Shown here one piece after another: positions 11,018-19,522 of a DNA stretch of 64,000 nucleotides. Below the pieces are notes generated by a model. That model was not told the origin of the DNA and made no database searches. It saw only the letters and a list, made by a program, of their open reading frames with translations. Origin of the DNA: Hornefia butyriciproducens (GTDB taxonomy: Bacteria > Bacillota > Clostridia > Peptostreptococcales > Anaerovoracaceae); the NCBI RefSeq assembly GCF_009695915.1, contig NZ_VUMZ01000003.1:204750-268749 (forward strand), in the 5' to 3' direction. A program made the translations under genes and the position numbers. The number at the start of each line of letters is the position of its first letter. Position 1 is the first letter of the stretch.

Positions 11018-12577
11018 TCACATCCTTTCTGTTAGCGTGAGTCCGCATTTCAGTTCAAAGGCGATCTTTTCCCTTGAGAGCACCCGGACGCAGCTAACGG
11101 TCTCTTCGAATAATTCATCATCGAAGGAGTCGAGCATGGAGCTTTTCTCCGTAAAGCGGAGCAGGGTAGTTGCGGCCTGAATTTGGCAGGCGTCGCCTTT
11201 GACGCTTTTGCTCAGCATTTCGATTTCCGTGTTGTATCTGTCAGCCTGTGCGAGCAGGGTGTTCATCTCCTCGTTATAGAGAATCTGGTCAATATAGCCT
11301 TGCGCCATGAATCCGGTCAGACGTTCTTTCTGCTGGCTGTTTTCCATGAGCAGGGTTTGCAGCTCCTGAATCCTATGGAGGGAGTCGTCGTTGTTTCCCT
11401 TGCGCAGCGCTTGCACATATGGCTTCAGGATCAGCTTCCTCGCGAAGATCAGCTTGTTGATCATCGTCACAAAGGCAGCCTTTAGTGCATCGTCCCGGAT
11501 GAACTTCATGGAGCATTTGCTCTTGTCGTCGAGATGCGTGCTGCAAGCCCAGACGATGTATTTGTATTCGCTGCAGTAATGCGTCCGGCGCTTGAAGACG
11601 TCGCCGCATTCACCGCAGATGATCTTACCGGAGAAGCAGTACCGGTTCAGGTATTTGTCACTCCCTTTGACGATGCCTTTTTCTTTGCTGTGTTGACGGA
11701 GCACTTCACGGGCTGCTGCGAAAACTTCTCGGCTTACGATGGCTTCATGATGATCAGCCAGAGCGTATTGATCTTTTTCACCGTTGTTCACGTGCCGGTT
11801 GAACTGCGAGTCCGTATAAGTTTTCTGGAATATCACATCGCCGGTGTATTTCTCATTGACGATCAGTGTGCGTATCGTGTTCGCCGTCCAGCGATTTCCC
11901 TTTTTAGTACAGATTCCTTTGGCGTTCAGGTCTTTGGCAATGTCCTGCGTGCCACGACCTGCCAGCACCTGATCAAAAATCCAGCGGACGTTTTCGGCCT
12001 GTTCTGGAATCACAACCATCTGATCGCCGTCCCAATCATAGCCGTAGGGTGGGTAGCTGATCTTGAAGGTTCCGTTCTTGAAGCGCTTCTGTATCGACCA
12101 CTTGCTGTTCTCCGAGATGGATACAGACTCGCCCTCGGCCATGCTGCTTAAGATCGCAAGGAAAAGCTCGCTTTCCATTGAGCCGGTGTTCAGGTTTTCC
12201 TTTTCGAAGTAGATCGGGATATTCAGGTCGAGGAGCTTTCTGACCATCTCCAGACAATCGGTTGTATTCCGGGAAAAGCGGCTGATGGACTTGGTAATGA
12301 CATAGTCGATCTTGCCAGTCTCGCAGTCCCGGATCATCCGCATCAGTTCAGGTCGCTTGTCCTTCTTGGTGCCGGTGATGCCTTCGTCGTAGTAGAGCCC
12401 GGCAAATGTCCAGTCGTCCCGACAGGCGATGTAGCTTTCGTAGTGCTGTTTCTGGGCTTCCAGACTTTCGAGCTGCGCATCGGAGTCCGTGGACACACGG
12501 CAGTAGGCAGCAACACGGAATTTAGTCTTTTCTGCTGCAGGAGCCTGCTTTGCCTTGATCTTCGTGACCTTTTTCAC
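11018..12577 (-). CDS. Large serine recombinase (first gene of triplet)
   Basis: The 519-residue protein has the resolvase domain with catalytic serine in YCRVSTDSD (about residue 28-34), a recombinase domain starting near YPPYGYDWDG, a zinc ribbon (IICGECGDVFKRR and a later cysteine pair) and a coiled-coil tail. It starts with GTG at 12577 after SD GGGAGGTG. Its N-terminal region is clearly paralogous to that of the recombinase at 9035, though the rest has diverged. It is first in the operon and is preceded by a small SHOCT-like gene. Confidence 0.95.
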   Translation of the reverse strand: MKKVTKIKAKQAPAAEKTKFRVAAYCRVSTDSDAQLESLEAQKQHYESYIACRDDWTFAGLYYDEGITGTKKDKRPELMRMIRDCETGKIDYVITKSISRFSRNTTDCLEMVRKLLDLNIPIYFEKENLNTGSMESELFLAILSSMAEGESVSISENSKWSIQKRFKNGTFKISYPPYGYDWDGDQMVVIPEQAENVRWIFDQVLAGRGTQDIAKDLNAKGICTKKGNRWTANTIRTLIVNEKYTGDVIFQKTYTDSQFNRHVNNGEKDQYALADHHEAIVSREVFAAAREVLRQHSKEKGIVKGSDKYLNRYCFSGKIICGECGDVFKRRTHYCSEYKYIVWACSTHLDDKSKCSMKFIRDDALKAAFVTMINKLIFARKLILKPYVQALRKGNNDDSLHRIQELQTLLMENSQQKERLTGFMAQGYIDQILYNEEMNTLLAQADRYNTEIEMLSKSVKGDACQIQAATTLLRFTEKSSMLDSFDDELFEETVSCVRVLSREKIAFELKCGLTLTERM

Positions 12578-12607
12578 TGTTTCACCTCCCTTCGGTAGTG
12601 TCGTATA

Positions 12608-12862
12608 TTACCTCTGAACCGCAGTACTATCAACGGTATTAGGAAATATATCCACGAGAAACGGAGAGAAAGATTGCGCGTTCAGCTCACTCATTTTGTG
12701 GTATTCTTCCAAGCTGATCAGCTCCGCATCAAGCAGAGCTTTTGTGATGATCTGGGCGCGGTAATAGTCGATATCTTGCTGAAACTGCTCCGGGGTAAAA
12801 AAGCGATCTGTTGTTATACCGGAGAGGGCAGACTTGACTTCCGGGCTTAATGTATCTGTCAT
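12608..12862 (-). CDS. SHOCT-like small protein upstream of the recombinases
   Basis: The 84-residue protein begins MTDTLSPEVK. Its second half (ITKALLDAELISLEEYHKM) resembles a SHOCT domain, a short helical oligomerisation module often next to phage and mobile-element genes. The ATG at 12862 follows a strong SD (AAGGAGGTG). A longer reading frame upstream runs back through an intergenic terminator and the repeated motif and is not credible. It is the first gene after the endolysin terminator and precedes the recombinase triplet, so a role in recombination control is possible but unproven. Confidence 0.75.
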   Translation of the reverse strand: MTDTLSPEVKSALSGITTDRFFTPEQFQQDIDYYRAQIITKALLDAELISLEEYHKMSELNAQSFSPFLVDIFPNTVDSTAVQR

Positions 12863-12867
12863 GAGGA

Positions 12868-12965
12868 CACCTCCTTCGTAGTACGGACATTCAGAAGGCT
12901 CATTGATGGGGTGCTTCTGAAAGTTCTTCACTTTCCACTGGAGGTCAGGAGGGCGATTTGACGAA
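12868..12965 (-). promoter_or_regulatory. Intergenic regulatory motif, copy 1 (anti-SD, hairpin, SD)
   Basis: The conserved block spans 12927-12965; on the plus strand it reads TTCACTTTCCACTGGAGGT, 12 bases, then TTGACGAA. In the minus-strand transcript this gives TTCGTCAA-N12-ACCTCCAGTGGAAAGTG. It is followed by a perfect 8-bp hairpin (12890-12897 with 12914-12921) and then the SD AAGGAGGTG (12868-12876) of the SHOCT-like gene. The ACCTCC stretch can pair with the SD (6 bp). Two further copies are at 44264 and 48736. Confidence 0.6.
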
Positions 12966-13013
12966 AAAAAAAAAGAGCCGCCTGCAGGCGCGGAGCCCAC
13001 AAGCGGCGAGAAA
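12961..13013 (-). terminator. Terminator after the endolysin gene
   Basis: In the minus-strand RNA, GCCGCTTG pairs with CAGGCGGC around a loop, followed by a run of about eleven T residues (plus-strand A-run 12964-12974). It ends the late phage operon. The T-run abuts copy 1 of the intergenic motif. Confidence 0.8.
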
Positions 13014-13016
13014 GAA

Positions 13017-14252
13017 TTATGACAGGATTTCATTGACTCTTTTCTGAACGGCATTGTAATCATATCCGGCAGCAGTGAGCTTCTGCTTCCGTTCCTCACC
13101 GTTACCCCATTTACCAGCGATGACTTCCTTGGCAAGGGTATCGATGGACTTCTTGGAAGAAGAACTGGACTTTACATCGTACTGCGTCAGCTTCCATTTT
13201 TCGATGATGCTGCAGAGCTTATCGACATAGGTGAGACTGGTCGCATAGCCGCCGTCCTTGATGATCTTTGCCGCCTTCTTGTAATCCTTGCAGCCCTTCA
13301 GACCGGCATACCTTTTCTTGCTGCCGTTCTTGGCACCGAGCAGGTATGCAGAGTGATCCGCAATGGAATCCTCGACAGAAGGATACTTTCTGAAGTCGGC
13401 AGTGATCGTAGTGTACGATCCATCCTTATTCTGTTCCTTCGTCTTTTTGGTGTAGACGCTCTTGCCATCCCACACGGAACCAGACCATGTGTTGCCGGAC
13501 AGAGACTTCTTCATACCAAAGCAGTTATTAGCTTTCTGTGCCAGCTCGGATTTGCCGTAGCTGGACTCCAGAATAAACTGTGCGAGGGAGACGGAGGCAA
13601 GGATGCCGGACTTCTTCATATCAGCAGTGAAGAGAGCGCCGACTTTCTTGATCACATCAGCGTCAGACAGATCCTTAAGACTGGATGCCTTCAGGCCTGA
13701 AGCAGTGGAACTGCTGAGCTGCTTTGTAACCTCCGTGGCCAGTTTGTCGAGCCTGCTGTAGAGCCAGTTTCCCGGGCAGGACTTGTTGGCAAACCAGCGG
13801 TGTACCGTCAGGATCATCTCATCAGACTTCGGTACATAGTTCAGCGCCTTGCTCTTGTTGCTGATCCAGAGCAGCTTCTTTTTACCGTTCCTCTTGCAGA
13901 TGTCTACACAGAGCTTGACCAGTGTCGCATAGACTTTGCTGTTCATCGTGTACGGTTCCTTAGTATCGGAAGCGCACTCGATCGTCACGGCTCTCTGGTC
14001 ATTGGCATTACTGGAGGAGCACCATGAGCGGTTCTTCTCATCAACGTAGAGCCCGATGCGGCCATCCTTATCGATTCCGTAATTGCTGGAGGCCTGCGTG
14101 GATGTCTTTGCAAACCAGCTTCCGAGGCCTTCTGCGGTACACTGGCCAACGACACAGTGGGGTGTAATGCGGTCGATTGCATGGGTTCTCTTTCCGGAGT
14201 GGTTCGGAGAGAGTTTCTTGTAAACGACCAGTTTGCTGTTTGTATACCCCAT
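13017..14252 (-). CDS. Modular phage endolysin: amidase, glucosaminidase and Cpl-7 cell-wall domain
   Basis: The 411-residue lysin degrades peptidoglycan at the end of the lytic cycle. Domains in order: an N-terminal N-acetylmuramoyl-alanine amidase of the amidase_2 type (about 1-165; RITPHCVVGQC carries a zinc-ligand histidine); a FlgJ-like endo-beta-N-acetylglucosaminidase (about 195-355; VSLAQFILESSYGKSELA and NCFGMK); and a Cpl-7-type wall-binding repeat (about 366-408; EVIAGKWGNGEERK and AAGYDYNAVQKRVN). Two lytic activities in one protein is common in Clostridia phages. It directly follows the holin and is followed by a strong terminator. Confidence 0.93.
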   Translation of the reverse strand: MGYTNSKLVVYKKLSPNHSGKRTHAIDRITPHCVVGQCTAEGLGSWFAKTSTQASSNYGIDKDGRIGLYVDEKNRSWCSSSNANDQRAVTIECASDTKEPYTMNSKVYATLVKLCVDICKRNGKKKLLWISNKSKALNYVPKSDEMILTVHRWFANKSCPGNWLYSRLDKLATEVTKQLSSSTASGLKASSLKDLSDADVIKKVGALFTADMKKSGILASVSLAQFILESSYGKSELAQKANNCFGMKKSLSGNTWSGSVWDGKSVYTKKTKEQNKDGSYTTITADFRKYPSVEDSIADHSAYLLGAKNGSKKRYAGLKGCKDYKKAAKIIKDGGYATSLTYVDKLCSIIEKWKLTQYDVKSSSSSKKSIDTLAKEVIAGKWGNGEERKQKLTAAGYDYNAVQKRVNEILS

Positions 14253-14668
14253 TACTGATCACCATCCTTTCCGGCACGGTCATGGAGCTGCTCCAGAACT
14301 GTTTTAAGCTGTTCTGGAATTGGCAGTCCGAGGTGACCGGCGTTTTCAAGAAGGCTCACACCTTCATTGGAAAGATAAAAGAAGATAACGGCTGTACGCA
14401 GGATTCCGACCTGCCCGATTACCTGAACATCAATGATGTTGGCAATGCCGACGAGTAAAAAAATGAGCACCTTTCTGCAGATGCCCTTAAATCCTACGTT
14501 GCTTGACAGCTTTTTGTCGGCTATTGCACACATGACGCCAGTCAGGTAATCAACTGTAACAAAAGCGATAAGTGCATACAATAGACCATCACATCCTCCC
14601 AAGTAGTAACCGATCCATCCACCGAGTCCTGTGAACACGGCCTGAATCATTAACCAAAATTCCTTCAT
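14252..14668 (-). CDS. Phage holin
   Basis: The 138-residue membrane protein belongs to the toxin-secretion/phage-lysis holin type. It has three hydrophobic segments (about 5-25, 28-50 with YALIAFVTVDYLTGVM, and 68-110) and a charged C-terminus (HDRAGKDGDQ). It forms lesions that let the endolysin reach the wall. The ATG at 14668 follows SD AAAGGAGG; an upstream ATG at 14698 lacks one. The gene end touches the endolysin start, the usual lysis cassette order. Confidence 0.9.
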   Translation of the reverse strand: MKEFWLMIQAVFTGLGGWIGYYLGGCDGLLYALIAFVTVDYLTGVMCAIADKKLSSNVGFKGICRKVLIFLLVGIANIIDVQVIGQVGILRTAVIFFYLSNEGVSLLENAGHLGLPIPEQLKTVLEQLHDRAGKDGDQ

Positions 14669-14682
14669 AGCAAATTCCTCCT

Positions 14683-14817
14683 TTACATGACTTTCCACTC
14701 ATCTTTAGACTTTGGCTCTTTCGGCCAGATGTCTTTTGTAACAAGGCAAAATAAAAGAGCCCAGCCCAGCGGAATGCCAAGGCAGACTCCTGCGAGTAAT
14801 GTTATTATGCAGTTCAT
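14683..14817 (-). CDS. Very small membrane protein before the holin
   Basis: A 44-residue protein starts MNCIITLLAGVCLGIP, has one hydrophobic segment (about 4-27) and a basic tail ending WKVM. The SD AGGAGGGA is ideally spaced from the ATG at 14817, and the gene fits between the tail gene and the holin without overlap. It might be an accessory lysis protein (a second holin or antiholin-like peptide). That role is only positional inference. Confidence 0.65.
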   Translation of the reverse strand: MNCIITLLAGVCLGIPLGWALLFCLVTKDIWPKEPKSKDEWKVM

Positions 14818-14829
14818 GATACTTCCCTC

Positions 14830-16350
14830 CTATAAAGCAGCTGTTGCAATATATGTTACATAAAGAATCATCTTTATCTTTGCCGCTGCAGTATGGTTGT
14901 TCCTTATCTGGAATTCTGCTGTACTTGCATCCTTGATCTTTGCGGCAAGAACAGAGCAATATGCCACATTCGCACCACTTGATGATGCATTGTCAAGATC
15001 GAAACCTCTGATCGCAATTGGAGTATATCCGGATTTTGCAATGGAGAACGTGAACGATGAGGTGGTTGATTTTGCTATGCTCTTATTATCAGCAGAAAGT
15101 GTAGCAGTAACAAAGAGCGCATTTGATCCAGACATATATTTTCCAGATGGCGCAAAACTCCCATTGGCATTGAACTTAAAATATGCGTCCTGAGTATTGG
15201 TTTCGGATTCATAGTTCTCGTTCGTCACATAGCTCAACCATACGTTCTCACCATATGTGGCCATTGCCCAATCACCAAATTGGGTCAGAGTATCGAAAAA
15301 AGGATGCATCCCAGTATCAAGTATTTTTCTGATTTTACGGAGTGCTGCATAATCTCTCTGAAATACCCAAGAGCAATTTGTTGGATGACCGGCAATTTCA
15401 ACACAGCCATTCTCATCAATCGTGACGAGACGAACATTTGACGTTACAGAGGGGAAAGCGATATAAGTGTCTGTCCCATCATAAAACTGCACCTTGAAGT
15501 CATATGCGTCATCTCCGACAGCTTCTATAGAAAGAGTGTCGGTTCCAGAATTTCCGGAAAGCGTTTTTGAAGCTGAAGGCTCAGAAGGATACGTGGAGTC
15601 TGAGGCTGGTTTCATATATATTGTCATAGTTCTCTCTGATGTCGATGCCCCAGTAAGCCATGTGAGAGCTATGGTCACATCTTCACCATCTTCGTCTTCT
15701 TGGCCACCACTTGTCCTTGTTGCTGTCACTCTAAAAGTGACACTGGATGCACTTCTTGACCATGTCCCAGCATGCTGGGCTGGAGTCAAAGCACGAAATG
15801 CAGCATCACTGTTCACGATAAGGCTTCCGGTTTGATTCCTTGCGCTTGGGAAATCATATCCAACAAATCCAAGTCCCTGAGACTCTGTTAGGGCTGAGGT
15901 GCTAAATAAAGAGCCAAAGGTAACGGTTGCTAATAGAGAGCATCCGGAAAACATTATGCCCATATCAGTTACCTTAGTTGTGTTAAATGGGGATAGGTTG
16001 AGTGTGGTAAGCGATGCACAACCAAAGAACATGCCACTCATATCTGTAACGTTGCTCGTGTTGAACGTTCCTTGGAATGTCAGGCTTTTCATGTTTGAAC
16101 AGCCATAGAACATATTTGAAGTAACATAGTCATCAATATATCCGCCCATAAGAGCTTCCTGCTTTCCAACAACGACTCCTGTTGCAATTGTACAGGCAGT
16201 GATATCTTTTACATGATCTCCCCAAGGCCATCCGCAGTTCATGATTCCGGTTAACCAAGGTGCGTGAAGAGTTCCTGCTCCGATTGTCAGAACACCTGAG
16301 TCTGAAATTGTCCACGAACAGGTTCCACAAGTTCCACTTGCAATAGCCAT
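14830..16350 (-). CDS. Tail-associated protein with BspA-like (DUF285) leucine-rich repeats
   Basis: The 506-residue protein has an N-terminal BspA-like repeat domain (about 40-185): units such as MFYGCSNMKSLTFQGTFNTS and MFFGCASLTTLNLSPFNTT repeat the MF.GC..L..L....FNT pattern. This is followed by Ig-like and receptor-domain-like regions. DUF285/BspA repeats occur in bacterial surface adhesins, and a phage may use one at the tail tip for host or mucosal attachment. It is last in a run of four tail-fibre-type genes and precedes the lysis cassette. Unlike its neighbours it does not begin MAIK but MAIASG. Confidence 0.8.
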   Translation of the reverse strand: MAIASGTCGTCSWTISDSGVLTIGAGTLHAPWLTGIMNCGWPWGDHVKDITACTIATGVVVGKQEALMGGYIDDYVTSNMFYGCSNMKSLTFQGTFNTSNVTDMSGMFFGCASLTTLNLSPFNTTKVTDMGIMFSGCSLLATVTFGSLFSTSALTESQGLGFVGYDFPSARNQTGSLIVNSDAAFRALTPAQHAGTWSRSASSVTFRVTATRTSGGQEDEDGEDVTIALTWLTGASTSERTMTIYMKPASDSTYPSEPSASKTLSGNSGTDTLSIEAVGDDAYDFKVQFYDGTDTYIAFPSVTSNVRLVTIDENGCVEIAGHPTNCSWVFQRDYAALRKIRKILDTGMHPFFDTLTQFGDWAMATYGENVWLSYVTNENYESETNTQDAYFKFNANGSFAPSGKYMSGSNALFVTATLSADNKSIAKSTTSSFTFSIAKSGYTPIAIRGFDLDNASSSGANVAYCSVLAAKIKDASTAEFQIRNNHTAAAKIKMILYVTYIATAAL

Positions 16351-17046
16351 TTATTTTCTCCTTCCTATGACGAGTTTCCCGTCACCCGCAACTCTTAGGG
16401 AATAGGCGCCTAAATAGTAGGAGCCATTCACTTCAATGTTTTCAGATAGGATCTTGCCCGGCGTCAGATAGGTATAGACTGTGCTCCCATAAGCAAACAC
16501 AGTCTCATCTGAATTAATCCGCTGATGCCATCCTTCGGGTTGTCCGATAACAACGTTTTCGCCGAAACTGGCCAAAATATCGCAGCCTCTTCTGATATCC
16601 ACAGAGTCATTGTCGATCAATACATTCCTGCCTGAAGGATTAGAGGGGGTCTGCTGTGACCCACTCCTCATATCCGCGACCATGATTCCGGTTGAGTCTG
16701 CTGACATGAAATTCGTCGCGGTTTTCTTTGCGTTCTGCGCTTCGTTATATGCCTGCTTCGCCGCCTCATAGGAAGATGCCTTTGACACCGCTGACCAGCT
16801 GACCTCGCCATCAGTGAAAGAGGTGAGGTCGCAGGTATACAGGCTGTTTGTTGAAGTCCCATCATATGCAGGCTCTGAGATGCTCCAGCCGGAAGGAACA
16901 GTTTGGTTGTTCACATAGGCTTTTCCCTGAGCCTCCGTTGGCTGCGAGGGAGTGGAGGAGGATGAGGCGATGCGGTAAAAGCGCCATGTGGCATTGACGT
17001 CACGTTCCTTGATAATCGTGATCGTTTCTCTTGCTTTGATCGCCAT
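16351..17046 (-). CDS. Tail fibre/tail tip protein
   Basis: The 231-residue protein begins MAIKARETITIIKERDVNA. The first dozen residues match the pattern at the start of the neighbouring fibre protein (MAIKSSDQITVVDLTDGY), suggesting a shared tail-docking peptide. The middle has a short Ala-rich helical stretch (about 85-110) and the C-terminus a beta-rich segment. No enzyme motif is visible. It stands two bases downstream of the collagen-like fibre gene. Confidence 0.65.
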   Translation of the reverse strand: MAIKARETITIIKERDVNATWRFYRIASSSSTPSQPTEAQGKAYVNNQTVPSGWSISEPAYDGTSTNSLYTCDLTSFTDGEVSWSAVSKASSYEAAKQAYNEAQNAKKTATNFMSADSTGIMVADMRSGSQQTPSNPSGRNVLIDNDSVDIRRGCDILASFGENVVIGQPEGWHQRINSDETVFAYGSTVYTYLTPGKILSENIEVNGSYYLGAYSLRVAGDGKLVIGRRK

Positions 17047-17048
17047 GC

Positions 17049-18107
17049 TTATCCCTCCAATCTTGCCTCATACACCGCCTTGCTCGTTACATCTGATGCG
17101 TTGACCGTCAGTGTCGTTCCCGTTCCAACATCGATGCTGCCGCCGTCCTTGTACCACTTGATCGTGCCGAGGGCGGTAAGAGCGCTTCCGGTCACTTCCG
17201 CACCGGCCTTATACACGTGTGCGGTCAGTATCGTGCTCCCGGAGTTGTTCTTGAAGATGTTACCGTTGCTGGCCGTGATAGAGATCAGGATCGCATCAAC
17301 ACCCGGATTGCCCTGAGAGCCCTGCTTGCCATGAGCCGCAACAGAATAGCTGATCGAGTCGGAGCCGGAAGTATAGTGGATCGTTGTCCTCGTCCAGAGA
17401 TACTGTCCCTGTGCTGTTGTTGCCACAGGCGATGTGCTCCAAGTGCCGGTCGGTGCAGAGGTTCCGGAGGTGCCCACCTGATATTCCACTACGGTGGAGG
17501 AGATTCCGCGACCGGTTGCACCTTGTCCACCGGTGGAGCCGTGGGCTGCGACCGAGTAGCTGACAGAATCAGAGCCGGAAGTATAGTGGATCGTTGTCCT
17601 CGTCCAAAGGAACTGTCCTTGTGCAGTTGTGGCAACAGGGGAGCTGCTCCAAGTGCCGGTCGGGACAGTGGTGCCTGACGATCCGACCTGATATTCAATT
17701 GTTGTAGAAGATATCCCTCGTCCTGTAGCTCCGGTCTCTCCGGTTGCTCCTGTCTTTGCAATAGCAAAGGAGAAGACCTTGTTGATCGTGACAGAGCCAT
17801 CCAGCACAACCGGAATCGTCACGACGCCGCCAGATGCTACGCTTATGGATACTGTAATCGTGAGCGTCTTTGTGTTTGCATTCCAGCTGGTCGTTACACC
17901 GGAAGGCTTGGTGATCTGGGAGTTATCGACGGAGATGGTCGGCTCCTCATCACCGCGCAGCGCTTGAATGACTGTGGTGGTGCTCTGCTGGGTTGCAATT
18001 TTTCCGTCCTTGTCTCCGGCAAAAGTGAATGAGTCATTTGTCAGGTTGACGGAATAGCCATCGGTAAGGTCGACGACTGTGATTTGATCTGAAGATTTGA
18101 TTGCCAT
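17049..18107 (-). CDS. Collagen-like tail fibre with tandem 70-residue repeats
   Basis: The 352-residue fibre protein has an N-terminal docking segment (MAIKSSDQITVVDL), a beta domain to about residue 120, then two 70-residue units. Each unit opens with a short collagen-like Gly-X-Y run (GATGETGATGRG; GSTGGQGATGRG) followed by ISSTTIEYQVG...LWTRTTIHYTSGSDS. A third Gly-rich run (GKQGSQGNPG) leads into an Ig-like C-terminal domain (GNIFKNNSGSTILTAHVYKA). The same Ig-like domain ends the next upstream fibre gene. Collagen-like runs trimerise phage fibres. Confidence 0.8.
   Translation of the reverse strand: MAIKSSDQITVVDLTDGYSVNLTNDSFTFAGDKDGKIATQQSTTTVIQALRGDEEPTISVDNSQITKPSGVTTSWNANTKTLTITVSISVASGGVVTIPVVLDGSVTINKVFSFAIAKTGATGETGATGRGISSTTIEYQVGSSGTTVPTGTWSSSPVATTAQGQFLWTRTTIHYTSGSDSVSYSVAAHGSTGGQGATGRGISSTVVEYQVGTSGTSAPTGTWSTSPVATTAQGQYLWTRTTIHYTSGSDSISYSVAAHGKQGSQGNPGVDAILISITASNGNIFKNNSGSTILTAHVYKAGAEVTGSALTALGTIKWYKDGGSIDVGTGTTLTVNASDVTSKAVYEARLEG
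17330..17700 (-). repeat. Tandem duplication of 210 bp in the fibre gene
   Basis: Two highly similar 210-bp units (equivalent points at 17361 and 17571) encode the repeated 70-residue fibre module. Stretches over 30 bp are identical, which makes unit gain or loss by slippage plausible and could vary fibre length. Confidence 0.75.
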
Positions 18108-18118
18108 TATGCTTCCTC

Positions 18119-19522
18119 CTAATCCGTGATTAATTCACACATGAATGTTACTTTGGTATCGACTTCCTCCGGCGTCAGCGTCAGGGTGAAGCCGTCATTT
18201 GACAGCTTATGATCACTGTCAACGATAATGAAAAAGCTGTCATCGCCGAGCCTCTGCCAGTACCACTGAAGGTGAGCAGAAGCTCCAAATGTATTCCTTA
18301 GATCAGTAATGTTTGTGATCCGCTGGCCACCGATATATACAGCTACCGACAGCACCGTGTTTACAGAGTTATTTTTAAAGACCGTACCCCGGGAAGAGTC
18401 GATCCGGAGCACGGCTGCATCAATTCCATCTTTCAGCGAAACGGTCTGATCTCCAACTGTGATCTCGGCACCGGAATCTGTCTGTCTTGTATGGATATCC
18501 AATGTTGTCAGAAGATCTGACAGCTTCTTGTTCTGTCCGAGGGTGACCTTGCTGCCGCCAATATTGATCGCATCCGGGATCCCATCATTGTTGCTGTCAT
18601 AGAAAATGATGTAGGCATCCTCGCCGCCGATATATTGTGGCCGGGTGGATGAAAACTGGATCGATTCACCGAAGGTTGCCACCAGATTCCCTTGCGCGTC
18701 ATAGACCTTCATGCCGTCAGCTGCGAGCAGGATCTTGTAGCTCTGGTTATCGTTGGTCACCCACAGTCCGGCATTCGTCAGCGCCAGATGGCTCGCCACA
18801 TAGTTTGATACGGCCTCGTCCACAGAGGTCAGCTCATAGTAGCCCTGATCGGAGGGATTTCCTTGTGGGCTTACCACGACATTGTAGCTGTCGCCTTGCC
18901 TTGTGAAGTAATATTTGCCGGGCACAACCTCAAGATCATCTGTAGGTGCGTAGCTTCCATGCTCAGATATCCACGTCAGGGTGCCGACCACATCCTCCAC
19001 TACGGAAAGCTGGGAGAGGGCACCGTTTGCAGCTCTGTTTGCAGTCCTTGCTGAACTGGCTGCATCCTCCGCAGCTTCTTCAGCTTCCACAGCTTTGTCA
19101 TGCGCCTGTTGCGCGGAGGCAGTTGCTTCTTCGGCTTTATTGTGTGCTCGCTTGGCAGAGCTTTCCGCACTGTCCGCAGCTTCCTTGGCACGCTCGGCTT
19201 CCTTCTCAGATGCTTCCGCGATCTTCACAGCCTCAAAAGCCGTATCCCTCGCCTTATAAGCCTCCGTGTTATCCGTCGGTGGGGAGGAGGCGTTACCGGT
19301 AAGCCAAGCTCTGCCGCCGCTCACCCTGACCTGAACCATATCCCCGGGATTGGCGTTCATGGTCATCCGGACTGGTGTCTCATCAACGCCGCCCGGGATA
19401 TGCACCCATGCAGTGTCTCCCTCCACACGTACAACTTCTGCCTGCGTATCATAGGGCGAGGTACCTTTCTTATTCGCTGAACCGATAAGCCTGACCATTT
19501 CCTTGCTCATGCTTTTGCTCAT
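18119..19522 (-). CDS. Tail tip protein with Ala-rich coiled coil and Ig-like end
   Basis: The 467-residue protein has an N-terminal OB-fold-like region (AEVVRVEGDTAWVHIPGG, about 27-75), as in baseplate and tail-associated spike proteins. An Ala/Glu/Lys-rich coiled coil follows (about 90-165), then a mixed beta region and an Ig-like C-terminal domain (GTVFKNNSVNTVLSVAVYIGG) paralogous to that of the collagen-like fibre. It overlaps the preceding hub-type gene by four bases. The architecture suggests a trimeric tip or fibre base. Confidence 0.75.
   Translation of the reverse strand: MSKSMSKEMVRLIGSANKKGTSPYDTQAEVVRVEGDTAWVHIPGGVDETPVRMTMNANPGDMVQVRVSGGRAWLTGNASSPPTDNTEAYKARDTAFEAVKIAEASEKEAERAKEAADSAESSAKRAHNKAEEATASAQQAHDKAVEAEEAAEDAASSARTANRAANGALSQLSVVEDVVGTLTWISEHGSYAPTDDLEVVPGKYYFTRQGDSYNVVVSPQGNPSDQGYYELTSVDEAVSNYVASHLALTNAGLWVTNDNQSYKILLAADGMKVYDAQGNLVATFGESIQFSSTRPQYIGGEDAYIIFYDSNNDGIPDAINIGGSKVTLGQNKKLSDLLTTLDIHTRQTDSGAEITVGDQTVSLKDGIDAAVLRIDSSRGTVFKNNSVNTVLSVAVYIGGQRITNITDLRNTFGASAHLQWYWQRLGDDSFFIIVDSDHKLSNDGFTLTLTPEEVDTKVTFMCELITD

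Noticed and set aside
12863..13135. Long N-terminal extension of the SHOCT-like protein
   Set aside because: It would run through the endolysin terminator and motif copy 1; the internal ATG at 12862 has a strong SD.
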